Source: Caulobacter sp.
GTDB taxonomy: Bacteria; Pseudomonadota; Alphaproteobacteria; Caulobacterales; Caulobacteraceae
Direction: 5' to 3'
NCBI GenBank assembly: GCA_017745235.1
Contig: JAGHZU010000017.1
Span: 1-64,000, forward strand
Length of the DNA stretch: 64,000 bases
Shown piece after piece: positions 18,328-26,205 of this stretch. The notes beneath the pieces were generated by a model. The model was not told the DNA's origin. It worked only from the letters and a program-made list of their open reading frames with translations, and searched no databases. The translations under genes and the position numbers were made by a program. Numbering within the stretch: position 1 is the stretch's first letter; each line of letters opens with the position of its first letter.

Positions 18328-18773
18328 GTCGCTGGGCCTCTGCAACGCGCGACAGTGTCGAGCGTGAACACCCGTCGAGCGCCTCGCGGACGAATGACCG
18401 CTTTGAGCTGGCACAGGCGAACCTCTTCCCACCGTGTTGTCGGCACGAGCGGCGTAGCCTCCACACGCCAAGCCAGGTCGCCGACGCGGCCCGCACGCTC
18501 GCCGGGCTCGCCAACCGGCTGGGCCAAAAGAAAGCGACCCAGCGCCTCAGCCCGTCGTGTCTGGGCCGCGGTCGCCGCGATCTTGCGAGCTGTGGCCGCC
18601 GCCGACAGGCTCAGCGCCAGTCCCGTGGCGAGGATCACCAGCGCGACCAGGGCGTCGACCGCGGCGTAGCCGCCCTCGCCGCCCCCCGGGCGCTTTGGTC
18701 GGACCGACAGTAGAATTTGAGATCTTCGACGAAGCGCCGCCCCGGCGCGCCATCGCCTCTTAGAGTTATTCAC
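18324..18773 (-). CDS. gspI: Type II secretion minor pseudopilin GspI-like, first gene of the gsp operon
   Basis: A 149-residue protein starting at GTG 18773. It has an unusually long basic leader (about 35 residues, with many Arg) ending EGG, then YAAVDALVALVILATGLALSLSAA. The residue at +5 is Asp instead of the nearly invariant Glu. The remainder (AATARKIAATAAQTRRAEALGRFLL, WRVEATPLVP) fits GspI. No better in-frame start was found closer to the cleavage site, so the long leader may be real. As first gene of the operon it should be preceded by the promoter, between 18774 and 19084. Confidence 0.7.
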   Translation of the reverse strand: MNNSKRRWRAGAALRRRSQILLSVRPKRPGGGEGGYAAVDALVALVILATGLALSLSAAATARKIAATAAQTRRAEALGRFLLAQPVGEPGERAGRVGDLAWRVEATPLVPTTRWEEVRLCQLKAVIRPRGARRVFTLDTVARCRGPAT

Positions 18774-19084
18774 AAGCTATGGTTCAGTTTACATGTATCG
18801 CCACCACCGAACCAGCGGTAATTCGGCTGAAGAGGACGGGATCGGCCATCGCCCTGCCGACGAGCCACACGTATTTCGCGAACGACCGGCGCAAAAAGAG
18901 CGCCGCCAGCCTTAGGACAAGGGCGCGATCCCGCTGGAGCGAGCCGCCCACCGAGACACAGCCGGCTTCGGAAGCGCGCGGGCTGGCCCCCCCGGGGCGC
19001 GCCCGCCCTGTCGCAGCGCAGATGCAGATAGTGATAGGGGCCGAGCAATGACGGAGGCGTTCGCGGCGCGCTGACCGCGTCTCC
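18774..19084. other. Region between the YD-repeat gene and gspI, probable gsp promoter region
   Basis: No convincing gene. Two overlapping frames without stops exist (18779-19051 plus, 18770-19048 minus), but both have shadow-like composition. The 60 bases next to gspI are AT-richer than the surroundings, which suits a promoter for the minus-strand operon. Confidence 0.45.
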
Positions 19085-19354
19085 TCAGGGCAGCGGCATC
19101 ACATAGCCGCCCAAGAGCGGCAAAACCACGAACCGGGCTGTCGCCCCCACCGTCGTCACGCTGGTGCGGTTGCCGGCCGCATCATAGGTGTAGGTCACGA
19201 CCTTGCCGTCGCCGTAGTCGACCGTGACCAGACGCCCAAGGGCGTCATAGCCATATTTCACCGTCGCCGCCGACGCCGATCCCGTCGCCGCCAGCGCGAT
19301 ACCCATCGCCAGGGCCAACCCGACAGCCGCCCGCCTTCTACGATCCATCTTCAT
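19085..19354 (-). CDS. Small secreted YD/RHS-repeat protein, 89 aa
   Basis: The product has a signal peptide (AAVGLALAMGIALAATGSASA) and then two consecutive YD repeats, YGYDALGRLVTVDYGDG and YTYDAAGNRTSVTTVG, the unit that builds the shells of RHS/YD toxins and wall proteins. It then ends with the hydrophobic FVVLPLLGGYVMPLP. RHS proteins normally have dozens of repeats and over 1,000 residues, so this is a minimal or remnant member. It lies 311 bp upstream of the type II secretion operon on the same strand. It could be a decayed RHS gene, a small secreted factor, or a structural fragment. Confidence 0.72.
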   Translation of the reverse strand: MKMDRRRRAAVGLALAMGIALAATGSASAATVKYGYDALGRLVTVDYGDGKVVTYTYDAAGNRTSVTTVGATARFVVLPLLGGYVMPLP

Positions 19355-19935
19355 GCCCCTGACGCCCTAGACCTTACGGCGCTGCTCGGCCGCAACCTGA
19401 AGCTTGCGTGCCACGCCGTTCACCGCCTGGTCAACCCTCACGCGATCCAGCCGCTAGAACATACCTGGAGCCATCGCGTCGCCAGCCGAGATCGTCGGCG
19501 ATCTCCGCGTCGCAGGAGCGATGACCACAAATACGAGATCCATGAAAATCGCCTAGATGAGCGTAAAAGCGGGTTCCATTGGTTCGGCTTAGCAGCGGAA
19601 CGCCTGTCAACCACGGTGGGTTCAACGGATCGCCGCGACACACTGGGCGAAGGCCTCTGCAGGGGTTCGATGGAGCAAGGTCTTTCTGAGCCGCTCGCCG
19701 CGCACTGAGCGCGGGCAGATGCTGACGCCAGAAATTCTGAGGCGCTTCGCGGAGGCCGCGAGCGAACGGCTACGCGGATAGGACGGCGCACACCGGCGCG
19801 AGCACGTGTGCGTGATGGCTCAGCGCGTGGAAGCGATCAGGACCGTGGGAAATCGGACTGATTTGCTGAGAACCTTGGCCGGCCTCTGCAGGCGAACACG
19901 CAGCAGTTCTCGGCGTTCGCAGTTTTAAACCGAAA
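19355..19935. other. Gene-poor stretch beside tRNA-Arg with possible recombinase remnant
   Basis: No intact gene is apparent over 580 bases. On the plus strand, 19719-19781 reads MLTPEILRRFAEAASERLRG then stop, which resembles the C-terminal helix seen in large serine recombinases, with a lead-in open frame from about 19611. The block lies on the 3' side of tRNA-Arg, where integrative elements usually insert, so it may be a decayed element end. The resemblance is short and unproven. Confidence 0.35.
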
Positions 19936-20012
19936 TGGCGCACCCGACACGATTCGAACGTGTGACCTTTGCCTTCGGAGGGCAACGCTCTATCCAGCTG
20001 AGCTACGGGTGC
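19936..20012 (-). tRNA. tRNA-Arg (anticodon CCG)
   Basis: On the minus strand the cloverleaf is complete: acceptor GCACCCG/CGGGTGC, D arm GCTC/GAGC, anticodon arm TTGCC/GGCAA with loop CTCCGAA giving anticodon CCG, and T arm ACACG/CGTGT with TTCGAAT. The CCA end is encoded (19936-19938). It reads arginine CGG codons. Confidence 0.97.
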
Positions 20013-20071
20013 TTCCGCCTTGCGGAAGCGCGGTCTTAGCCGAAAGGCCGCGCCTGCGCAAACGGGTCTTG

Positions 20072-21388
20072 TCAGCCCTTCGCCAGATAGACGAAGCGCA
20101 CCACGAACAAGGCCGCCAGGACCAGCAGCAGCCAGTCGCGCCGGGTGACCTTGCCGGTCAGCAGGCGCAGGACCGCGTAGCTGGTGATGCCGAACGCCAG
20201 GCCGTTGGCGATCGAGAAGGTCAGCGGGATGGTGATCAGCGTCAGGAAGGCGGGGATGGCCACGGTCGGGTCGGCCCAGTCGACGTCGACCAGGGCCCCG
20301 ACCATCATCGCCCCGACCAGGATCAGGGCCGGGGCGGTGGCCGCCGCCGGAATGGCCTGGACCAGGGGCGCGAAGAACAGGGTCACCAGGAACAGCACGC
20401 CCACGACCACCGCCGTCAGGCCGGTGCGGCCGCCGGCGGTGACGCCCGAGGCGCTCTCGATGTAGCTGACCACGGTCGAGGTGCCGGCCGCCGCGCCGAC
20501 CATGGTGGCGGCCGAGTCCGCCAGCAGGATGCGGTTCAGGCGCGGAATCGAGCCGTCGGGCGCCTGGAGGCCGGCCTTCTTGGTCACGGCCACCAGGGTG
20601 CCGACGTTGTCGAACAAGTCCACGAACAGGAAGACGAAGACGATTTCGAGCATGGCCAAGCCGAGGCCGCCCTTGAGGGTGAAGGCGCCGGCGACGTCGA
20701 GCTTGAAGGCTGTGGCCGTCAGATCGGCGAGGCCGGACGCGCCCGGGACGATCTTGGCGAGGCCCAGGGCCCAGCCGGCGGCCGTGGCCAGCAGGATGCC
20801 GATCAGGATCGCGCCCTTGACTCGCCAGGCCTGCAGCACGGCGATCAGCACCAGGCCCATCACCGCCACGGCGGCGGTCGGGGTGGTGAGGTCGCCCAGC
20901 GCCACGGTGGTGGCGGGACTGGCGACGATGATCCCCGCCTCCTTCAGCCCGATGAAGGCGATGAAGAGGCCAACGCCCGCCGCGACCGCCGAGAACAGCG
21001 GCTTGGGGATCGCGCCGACGATCATCTGGCGCACCCCCGCCAGTGTCAGGATCAGGAAGGCCACGCCCGACAGGAAGACGCAGCCCAGCGCCACCTCCCA
21101 CGGCACGCCCATGCCCTTGACCACGGTGTAGGTGAAGTAGGCGTTCAGCCCCATGCCCGGAGCCAGGGCCAGAGGGTAGTTGGCGATCAGGCCCATCAGG
21201 ATCGAGCCGAACCCGGCGGCCAGGCACGTGGCGGCGGCCACGGCCGCGACGGGCATGCCCGCCTCGCCCAGGATCGCGGGATTGACCACCACGATGTAGG
21301 CCATGGTCATGAAGGTGGTGACCCCCGCCAGCACCTCGGTGCGGACGTTGGTCCCGGCGGCCTTCAGGCCGAAGACGCGTTCGAGCAT
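20072..21388 (-). CDS. NCS2 family purine permease (AzgA-type hypoxanthine/guanine transporter)
   Basis: A 438-residue inner-membrane transporter with about 12-14 hydrophobic segments. Hallmarks of the AzgA/PbuG branch are EVLAGVTTFMTMAYIVVVNP at the N-terminus, NYPLALAPGMGLNAYFTYTVV, FVFLFVDLFDNVGTLVAV and AGTSTVVSYIESASGVTAGGRTGLTAVV. These transporters take up adenine, guanine or hypoxanthine with protons. ATG 21388 lies 2 bases after the stop of the NUP-family gene, so the two are cotranscribed, which supports a role in purine recovery. The specific base is not predictable. Confidence 0.92.
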   Translation of the reverse strand: MLERVFGLKAAGTNVRTEVLAGVTTFMTMAYIVVVNPAILGEAGMPVAAVAAATCLAAGFGSILMGLIANYPLALAPGMGLNAYFTYTVVKGMGVPWEVALGCVFLSGVAFLILTLAGVRQMIVGAIPKPLFSAVAAGVGLFIAFIGLKEAGIIVASPATTVALGDLTTPTAAVAVMGLVLIAVLQAWRVKGAILIGILLATAAGWALGLAKIVPGASGLADLTATAFKLDVAGAFTLKGGLGLAMLEIVFVFLFVDLFDNVGTLVAVTKKAGLQAPDGSIPRLNRILLADSAATMVGAAAGTSTVVSYIESASGVTAGGRTGLTAVVVGVLFLVTLFFAPLVQAIPAAATAPALILVGAMMVGALVDVDWADPTVAIPAFLTLITIPLTFSIANGLAFGITSYAVLRLLTGKVTRRDWLLLVLAALFVVRFVYLAKG

Positions 21389-21390
21389 GA

Positions 21391-22455
21391 TCAGCGGCTC
21401 CCGGCGGCGGCGGCGACCGGCAGGGTCCCCGAATAGCGATCCCAGTGGGCGACCAGTTCGCGGGCCACCACGCCGCCCACCCGGAAGGTGGCGTCGAAAG
21501 CCGCCCCGGCGCCCTCGTCGTGGAAGACGCGGGGGAAGGTCGGCTGATCGAGCGGCGGACGCGAATAGTTGCTGGCCGTACGCAGCACCAGGACCCGGCG
21601 CCGGTCGATGCGGCCGCTGTCGGCGTAGACGTCCAACACGTCGAGGATCCCCTGGTCTTCGCAGTCGGTCATGGTGAAGGTTCCCGCCCCGTCGGTCCAG
21701 AGCTTGACCCAGTCGCGAGCCCACAGCGTGCGGTTGGCGCCATGCCAGAACCGCACGGTGCCCAGGGCGTCGCCGCGCAGCACGAATGGCGGGCGCTGCC
21801 CCTGGGGCTCGCCCTTGTAGCCGCCGCGCAGGCCCTGCAGGGCCGGCGAATCCGGCAGCTTGATGTCGCGGGTCAGGCCGTAGGCCCAGTCGACCAGGCC
21901 CGTGTCCAGCTTCCAGACCATGGCGCTGGACCCCTCGGCCTTGCCCTTCACGTTGGGACGGTCGGTGTCGTTGGAATAGAGCCCGTAGGGCCAGTCGGCG
22001 GGGATCTCGTGCTCGTCCACCTCGTAGATCGGATCGGCGTCGACGACGTAGTCGGCCCAGGCCGCGCTGCCCACCGAGGCCACGGCCGGATCGACGCCGG
22101 CGATGCCGCTGACGATCCAGTAGGCCTTGCTGAGGTCGAACTGGCGTGACTGGATCAGGGCCGCCACGCTCTCCCGGGCCCGGCCCCGCATGTCGCTGAC
22201 GATTGCCAGCACGCCATCGTCGGAATAGCGGGCCACGTGGCGGACGCCGGGGATGCGGATCTCGCGCTTCAGCGGCCAGCCCTCGACCCAGGGCTGGAAC
22301 TCGCCGGCCACGTCGCCGGTATCGGCTCCGATCTCGAAGGTGGTGACGATCACCACCTTGACCGGCAGCGGCTTGGCGTCGGCCCGAGCGACGCCGCCCG
22401 CCAGGCCCACAGCCAGCGCCAGGGCGCAGACCATTCTCGAAATCCAAAGCCGCAT
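21391..22455 (-). CDS. NUP family protein (purine nucleoside permease, PF06516-like)
   Basis: A 354-residue protein with a signal peptide (MVCALALAVGLAGGVARA) followed by VKVVIVTTFEIGADTGDVAGEFQPW, YWIVSGIAGVDPAVASVGSAAWADYVVDAD and LRTASNYSRPP, all typical of the NUP family. The family is named for fungal nucleoside permeases, but the fold looks like nucleoside phosphorylases and the bacterial members are exported and soluble. A periplasmic nucleoside-cleaving or nucleoside-binding role is therefore my inference. It is the first gene of an operon with the AzgA-type permease and is divergent from a secreted nucleosidase. Confidence 0.85.
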   Translation of the reverse strand: MRLWISRMVCALALAVGLAGGVARADAKPLPVKVVIVTTFEIGADTGDVAGEFQPWVEGWPLKREIRIPGVRHVARYSDDGVLAIVSDMRGRARESVAALIQSRQFDLSKAYWIVSGIAGVDPAVASVGSAAWADYVVDADPIYEVDEHEIPADWPYGLYSNDTDRPNVKGKAEGSSAMVWKLDTGLVDWAYGLTRDIKLPDSPALQGLRGGYKGEPQGQRPPFVLRGDALGTVRFWHGANRTLWARDWVKLWTDGAGTFTMTDCEDQGILDVLDVYADSGRIDRRRVLVLRTASNYSRPPLDQPTFPRVFHDEGAGAAFDATFRVGGVVARELVAHWDRYSGTLPVAAAAGSR

Positions 22456-22656
22456 ACGCCCCTCGCCCTCTCGAAACCGGCGCGAAAATCGTTCGTCCCG
22501 CCTCACGATGCAACCGCCCTGCGCGAACGGACCACGACGGCGCCGCCGACTGCGCTCCCGCAAGGCTTTCGGCGCCCGTTGGCGGGGCGCGGCTCGCCTG
22601 GCCCCCCGTCGCGAGGCTAGGGTGCCGGCGAATCGTTTCCGATCCCGGAGCCCGTC

Positions 22657-23553
22657 ATGCGCCTCGCCCTGCCCTTGCTCCTCCTGGCCCTGGCGCCGGC
22701 TCCCGCGTTGGCGGCCGAGTTGCTGGACGCCACGCCGCGCACCGCGGTGATCAGCGCCTTCCCGCCGGAGATGGCCGCCCTGGAGGCGGCCACGACCGAC
22801 AAGCACGCCTACACCGCCGCCGGAGCCCGGTTCGTGACCGGCGCGCTGGAGGGCAAGCCGGTGGTGCTGTTCCTGTCGGGAATCAGCATGGTCAACGCCG
22901 CCATGACCACCCAGAGCGCCCTGGACCGCTTCAAGGTCGAGCGGATCGTGTTCTCGGGCGTGGCCGGCGGGGCCGATCCGGGCCTTGAGGTGGGCGACGT
23001 GGTCGCTCCCGAGCGCTGGGTCCAGTCCTCGGAAATGGCCTACGCCCGTGAAGCGCCCGGCGGCTATGCGCCGACGCCCGGGCTCTACGAGGACATGCCC
23101 AGCTTCGGCATGATGTATCCGCGAGCCGTGACCGTGACCCGCGATCCGGCCAGGCCCGAAAACCTGCGCAGCTTCCCCGTCGACCCGGCCCTGCTGGACG
23201 TCGCCCGCAGGAGCGTCGAGGGCCTGGCCCTCAAGCGCTGCGCGGCCGACCAGTGCCTGACCAAGCCGCCCAAGGTGGTGGTCGGCGGCGTGGGCGCCTC
23301 CGGCCCCGTGTTCGTCGACAACAAGGCCTTCCGCGAATACGCCCACGCCACGTTCGGGGCGCGGGTGCTGGACATGGAGAGCGCGGCGGTCGCCCAGGTG
23401 GCCTATGTCAACGGCACGCCGTTCATCGCCTTCCGCAGCCTGTCGGACCTGGCCGGCGGCGACCCGGCCGGCAACCAGTTCCCGGTGTTCCTGAAGTTCG
23501 CCGCCGAGAACAGCGCCACGGTCGTGCGGGCCTTCGTGAAGGCGCTGCCCTAG
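22657..23553 (+). CDS. Secreted nucleoside phosphorylase-superfamily protein (MTA/SAH nucleosidase-like)
   Basis: A 298-residue protein with a signal peptide (LALPLLLLALAPAPALA). The mature part has the PNP_UDP_1 signature: AVISAFPPEMAAL, FSGVAGGADPGLEVGDVVAP, VLDMESAAVAQVAYVNGTPFIAFRSLSDLAGG (the conserved EMExAAVAxVA and the catalytic Asp of SDLA). Cytosolic MTA/SAH nucleosidases are about 230 residues; the extra length and export suggest it hydrolyses nucleosides in the periplasm. Four Cys-bearing segments (KRCAADQC) are compatible with a disulfide. Divergent from the NUP/AzgA operon with 200 bp between starts. Confidence 0.87.
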   Translation: MRLALPLLLLALAPAPALAAELLDATPRTAVISAFPPEMAALEAATTDKHAYTAAGARFVTGALEGKPVVLFLSGISMVNAAMTTQSALDRFKVERIVFSGVAGGADPGLEVGDVVAPERWVQSSEMAYAREAPGGYAPTPGLYEDMPSFGMMYPRAVTVTRDPARPENLRSFPVDPALLDVARRSVEGLALKRCAADQCLTKPPKVVVGGVGASGPVFVDNKAFREYAHATFGARVLDMESAAVAQVAYVNGTPFIAFRSLSDLAGGDPAGNQFPVFLKFAAENSATVVRAFVKALP

Positions 23554-23596
23554 CCCTCTCAGCCGGCTTCGCCGACGGCTCCCCTGAGGGGGGAGC
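23554..23596. repeat. REP-like stem-loop / possible terminator after nucleosidase gene
   Basis: The sequence CCCTCTCAGCCGGCTTCGCC and its partner CGGCTCCCCTGAGGG form an imperfect hairpin between two convergent genes. Its CCCTCAG...CTGAGGGGG pattern and the TTCG loop match the REP-like palindromes seen again at 25.5 kb. Confidence 0.5.
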
Positions 23597-23609
23597 ATCC
23601 GGCGGGGGC

Positions 23610-24572
23610 TTAAGTCTTCAGCGGGTCCTTGGCGTTGGGGTCGCCGTAGGTCAGCGACACGAAGACGTCCTCCAGGTCCGGGTCCTCGGTGGCGATGTCC
23701 TTGATCTTCAGGCCCTCGGCGCGAACCGCGGCCAGGACGTGCTCCACGCTGGACTGGCCGGTGCGGTAGGACACCGAGAAGGCGCCGCCGCCCCGCAGCT
23801 TGGTTTCGAAGCCGGGCAGCAGGGGCGCTGCGGTCACCGGTTCCTCCGGCGTGACCACCACGTTGCGGATGTCCATGCGCTTGAGCAGGGTCGCCGTGGG
23901 CTCGTTCACGACCACCTCGCCGCGATTGACGATGGCGATCTGGTCGCACAGCTCCTGGGCCTCTTCCAGATAGTGGGTGGTGAGCACGATGGTCACGCCC
24001 AGGTCGTTGAGGCCGGTCACGTACTGCCACAGCTGGCGGCGCAGCTCGACGTCGACCCCGGCGGTCGGTTCGTCCAGGATAAGCACCGGCGGCTGGTGGA
24101 CCATGGCCTTGGCCACCATGAGACGGCGCTTCATCCCGCCCGACAGCTGGCGGACATAGGCGTCGGCCTTGTCGCCCAGGCCCAGGGCGTTGAGCAGTTC
24201 GTCGGTGCGGCGCTCGCTCTTGGGCACGCCGTAGAAGCCGGCCTGCACCTCCAGCGACTCGCGCGGGGTGAAGAAGACGTCCGCGGCCAGCTCCTGGGGC
24301 ACCACGCCGATGGCGGCGCGGGCGTCGCGGGGACGCTCGTCGATGTCGCGGCCCCAGATGCGCACCGTGCCGGCGCTCTTGCGGGTCAGGCCCGCCAGGA
24401 TGTTGATGAAGGTCGACTTGCCCGCGCCGTTGGGGCCCAGGAGGCCGAAGATCGAGCCGCGCGGCACCTTCAGGTCGATGCCGTTCAGCGCGCGCTTCTC
24501 GGGCGCGGTCTTGGTGGCGGGATAGGTCTTGAACAGGCCTTCGGCTTCGATCGCGTAGGCGGGCAGGTCCAT
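23610..24572 (-). CDS. ABC transporter ATP-binding protein
   Basis: A 320-residue ATPase. It carries Walker A GLLGPNGAGKSTF, Q-loop VPQE, the ABC signature QLSGGMKRRLMVAKA, Walker B VLILDEPTAGVD and switch His in TTHYLEEAQEL. The LxxLGL linker and the ~90-residue C-terminal extension fit the ABC-2 (drug/polysaccharide/NodI-like) subfamily. The start at 24572 (MDLPAYAIEA) was chosen over 24683 because it begins right before the core. The permease subunit is not in the immediate neighbourhood, which is unusual since the partner normally lies beside the ATPase. Confidence 0.92.
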   Translation of the reverse strand: MDLPAYAIEAEGLFKTYPATKTAPEKRALNGIDLKVPRGSIFGLLGPNGAGKSTFINILAGLTRKSAGTVRIWGRDIDERPRDARAAIGVVPQELAADVFFTPRESLEVQAGFYGVPKSERRTDELLNALGLGDKADAYVRQLSGGMKRRLMVAKAMVHQPPVLILDEPTAGVDVELRRQLWQYVTGLNDLGVTIVLTTHYLEEAQELCDQIAIVNRGEVVVNEPTATLLKRMDIRNVVVTPEEPVTAAPLLPGFETKLRGGGAFSVSYRTGQSSVEHVLAAVRAEGLKIKDIATEDPDLEDVFVSLTYGDPNAKDPLKT

Positions 24573-24714
24573 GGAGCGTCCAGATGCGCCGCTTTGCAGC
24601 GGATTGGGAAACGAACGGGCGCGCCGTGAATTGACGGCGGCGCGACTGGTCGCATAGGTATGCCTGCATCGCCGCCACGCCAAGGCCGCGTCTGGATTTC
24701 AAGGGTTTTCGAAC

Positions 24715-24999
24715 ATGGCGCGCAAGGCCAAGACCACCGCTCCCACCGCCATGGAGCCCGCGACCGTCGAGGTCGGCGCCGGCCCCGCGCCCGAAACCGT
24801 GCTGGTCCGTTCGCACCGCATCGCCTGCGACGGCGTGGGCGGACCGCTGGGCCATCCGCGCGTCTGGCTGGAGATGGGCGCGGCCGGCTTCGTCGATTGC
24901 CCCTATTGCGACCGCCGCTTCGTGGCCGCCGAACCGGCCGGCCACGACGAGGACGAGCAATTGGCCCCCGGCGTCTACGAGGGCTCGGGCGGCCACTGA
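24715..24999 (+). CDS. CHCC zinc-finger domain protein (NDUFS6-like)
   Basis: A 94-residue small protein. The C-terminal half has IACDGVGGPLGHPRVWLEM and FVDCPYCDRRFV, giving the C-H-C-C zinc ligands of zf-CHCC, the domain of mitochondrial complex I subunit NDUFS6 and its alphaproteobacterial homologues. The N-terminal half is low-complexity (Ala/Thr/Pro). A role in NADH dehydrogenase assembly or stability is inferred from family knowledge. It is followed 10 bp later by a thioesterase gene. Confidence 0.85.
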   Translation: MARKAKTTAPTAMEPATVEVGAGPAPETVLVRSHRIACDGVGGPLGHPRVWLEMGAAGFVDCPYCDRRFVAAEPAGHDEDEQLAPGVYEGSGGH

Positions 25000-25009
25000 G
25001 GTCCCGGCC

Positions 25010-25441
25010 ATGAGCGACACCCCCATCCTCCAACGCGCCGAATCCCTGGCCAAGGCCTGGGAGCAGCTGGAGTGGCCGCATGAGGCCCCGGTGCTGCGCG
25101 CCATCGCCATGCCGTCGGACACCAACCCCGAGGGCGACATCTTCGGCGGCTGGCTGCTGTCGCAGATGGACCTGGCGGCGGCCTCGATCGCGTTCCACCG
25201 CGCCGCCGGCCGCTGCGCCACCATCGCCATCGACGGCATGACCTTCATCAGCCCGGTGTTCGTGGGCGACGAGGTCAGCCTGTTCGCCCGGGTCGTCCAC
25301 GTGGGCCGCACCTCGCTGAAGGTCGAGGTCGAGGCCTGGCGCCGCCGCCGCGACGGCGAGCAGGCCCACAAGGTGACCCAGGGCGTGTTCACCTTCGTGG
25401 CGATCGACGAGAACCGCCGGCCCCGGCCGCTGCCGCAGTAG
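25010..25441 (+). CDS. Acyl-CoA thioesterase, hotdog fold (YciA-like)
   Basis: A 143-residue protein with the YciA/BACH pattern: LRAIAMPSDTNPEGDIFGGWLLSQMDLAAASIA, including the Asn-x-x-GdiFGGwll active-site segment, TIAIDGMTFISPVFVGDEVSLFARVVHVGRTSLKVEVEAW. These cytosolic enzymes hydrolyse acyl-CoAs to free acid and CoA. The substrate chain length is unknown. It is transcribed with the zinc-finger gene (gap 10 bp). Confidence 0.92.
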   Translation: MSDTPILQRAESLAKAWEQLEWPHEAPVLRAIAMPSDTNPEGDIFGGWLLSQMDLAAASIAFHRAAGRCATIAIDGMTFISPVFVGDEVSLFARVVHVGRTSLKVEVEAWRRRRDGEQAHKVTQGVFTFVAIDENRRPRPLPQ

Positions 25442-26205
25442 AGGCGGGGCCGACCCCCTCAGGCCCTCCGGGCCACCTCCCCCGGAGGCAGGTTCTGCTG
25501 GTGCGAGCCCGCTTGCCCCCTCCGCGCCTTCGGCGCTCCTCCCCCGGAGGGGGAAGAATGATCCGCCCCCTATGGGGGCGGACAGGCGGCGTAGCCGCCA
25601 GGTGGGGGCAAGCGTCGACGCACGGGTTCTCGTCCTCGCGCCTGGGCTGCGAAGTTTGGGAAAGGGTCGCGGAGCGCCGGACGACGTCCGGGTTAGCAAT
25701 AGAAATACCGTTTCGACGAAGCCGACCGCTCCGCGCCATCGTTATCCGCCGGCATCCGGTAGGCAGCGCTGTTGACGCTTAGCCGGACCGGACCCTTCGC
25801 CTTTCGGCTCGGGTCCGCCGCCGGGGACGCGGGTCGAGGACTGCTCGCGTTGTACCCCCGGCGAAGCCGACGGCGGGCGGGTCCCGCGACGACGGGATCC
25901 CCGGACCGCGTGGGTTTCCATCCCACGCCCTGTCCCGCTCGATAGCCCCCCGCCGCCGCATCGGTCGCCGGCCATGCGCCCTTTCCACCGCGACGAGGTG
26001 ACTTAAGAATAGCGCGGCCTGAAACAGGGCGGAGGATAGGCGTTCGACCTCAACGATTTCAGAGGGTTGAGGCTGTTTAGGCTGTGCGTATCCGCCCCCA
26101 TGCCGTCTCCCCGGCGAAGGCCGGGCGGATGGGGATGGGGTGTTCGGAGGGTGTTCGGCACGGGCCGCCTAGCCGTGGGAGCCGGCTGACGCTATACGCG
26201 CGGAC
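25442..26205. other. Long intergenic stretch with REP-like hairpins, no convincing gene
   Basis: 764 bases between the thioesterase and lysK. The first 170 bases are REP-like palindromes. Further on, small frames on both strands (e.g. 25693-25926 minus) are Arg/Pro/Ser-rich and lack conserved features. The last 100 bases should hold the lysK promoter. Confidence 0.5.
25511..25613. repeat. Mosaic REP-like element with nested hairpins
   Basis: The outer 10-bp arms are a perfect inverted repeat (GCTTGCCCCC 25511-25520 with GGGGGCAAGC 25604-25613). Inside lie CGCCTTCGGCG, a CCCCCGGAGGGGG palindrome, TCCGCCCCC/GGGGGCGGA (25562-25582, 3-base loop) and GGCGGC/GCCGCC (25585-25599). Such compound palindromes resemble bacterial REP/BIME elements. 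A related CCCTCAGG...CCGGAGG unit lies just upstream, at about 25456-25492. Confidence 0.7.

Noticed and set aside
18779..19051. 90-aa plus-strand frame and its minus partner
   Set aside because: No signal, domain or RBS; the region more likely holds the gsp promoter.
18787..19088. Frame-shifted continuation after the YD-repeat gene
   Set aside because: An open +1 frame continues for about 100 codons past the YD stop, but its sequence has no YD repeats, so a frameshifted RHS tail is not supported.
19438..19791. 117-aa minus frame beside tRNA-Arg
   Set aside because: Composition (Arg/Ser-rich) and lack of features indicate a shadow.
21391..25392. Very long minus-strand frame (1,333 aa)
   Set aside because: Only the 21391-22455 part (NUP-family gene) has domain structure; the rest is antisense to the nucleosidase, ABC ATPase and thioesterase regions.
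25693..25926. 77-aa minus frame in the REP-like region
   Set aside because: Arg/Pro/Ser-rich composition and overlap with repeated DNA point to a spurious frame.
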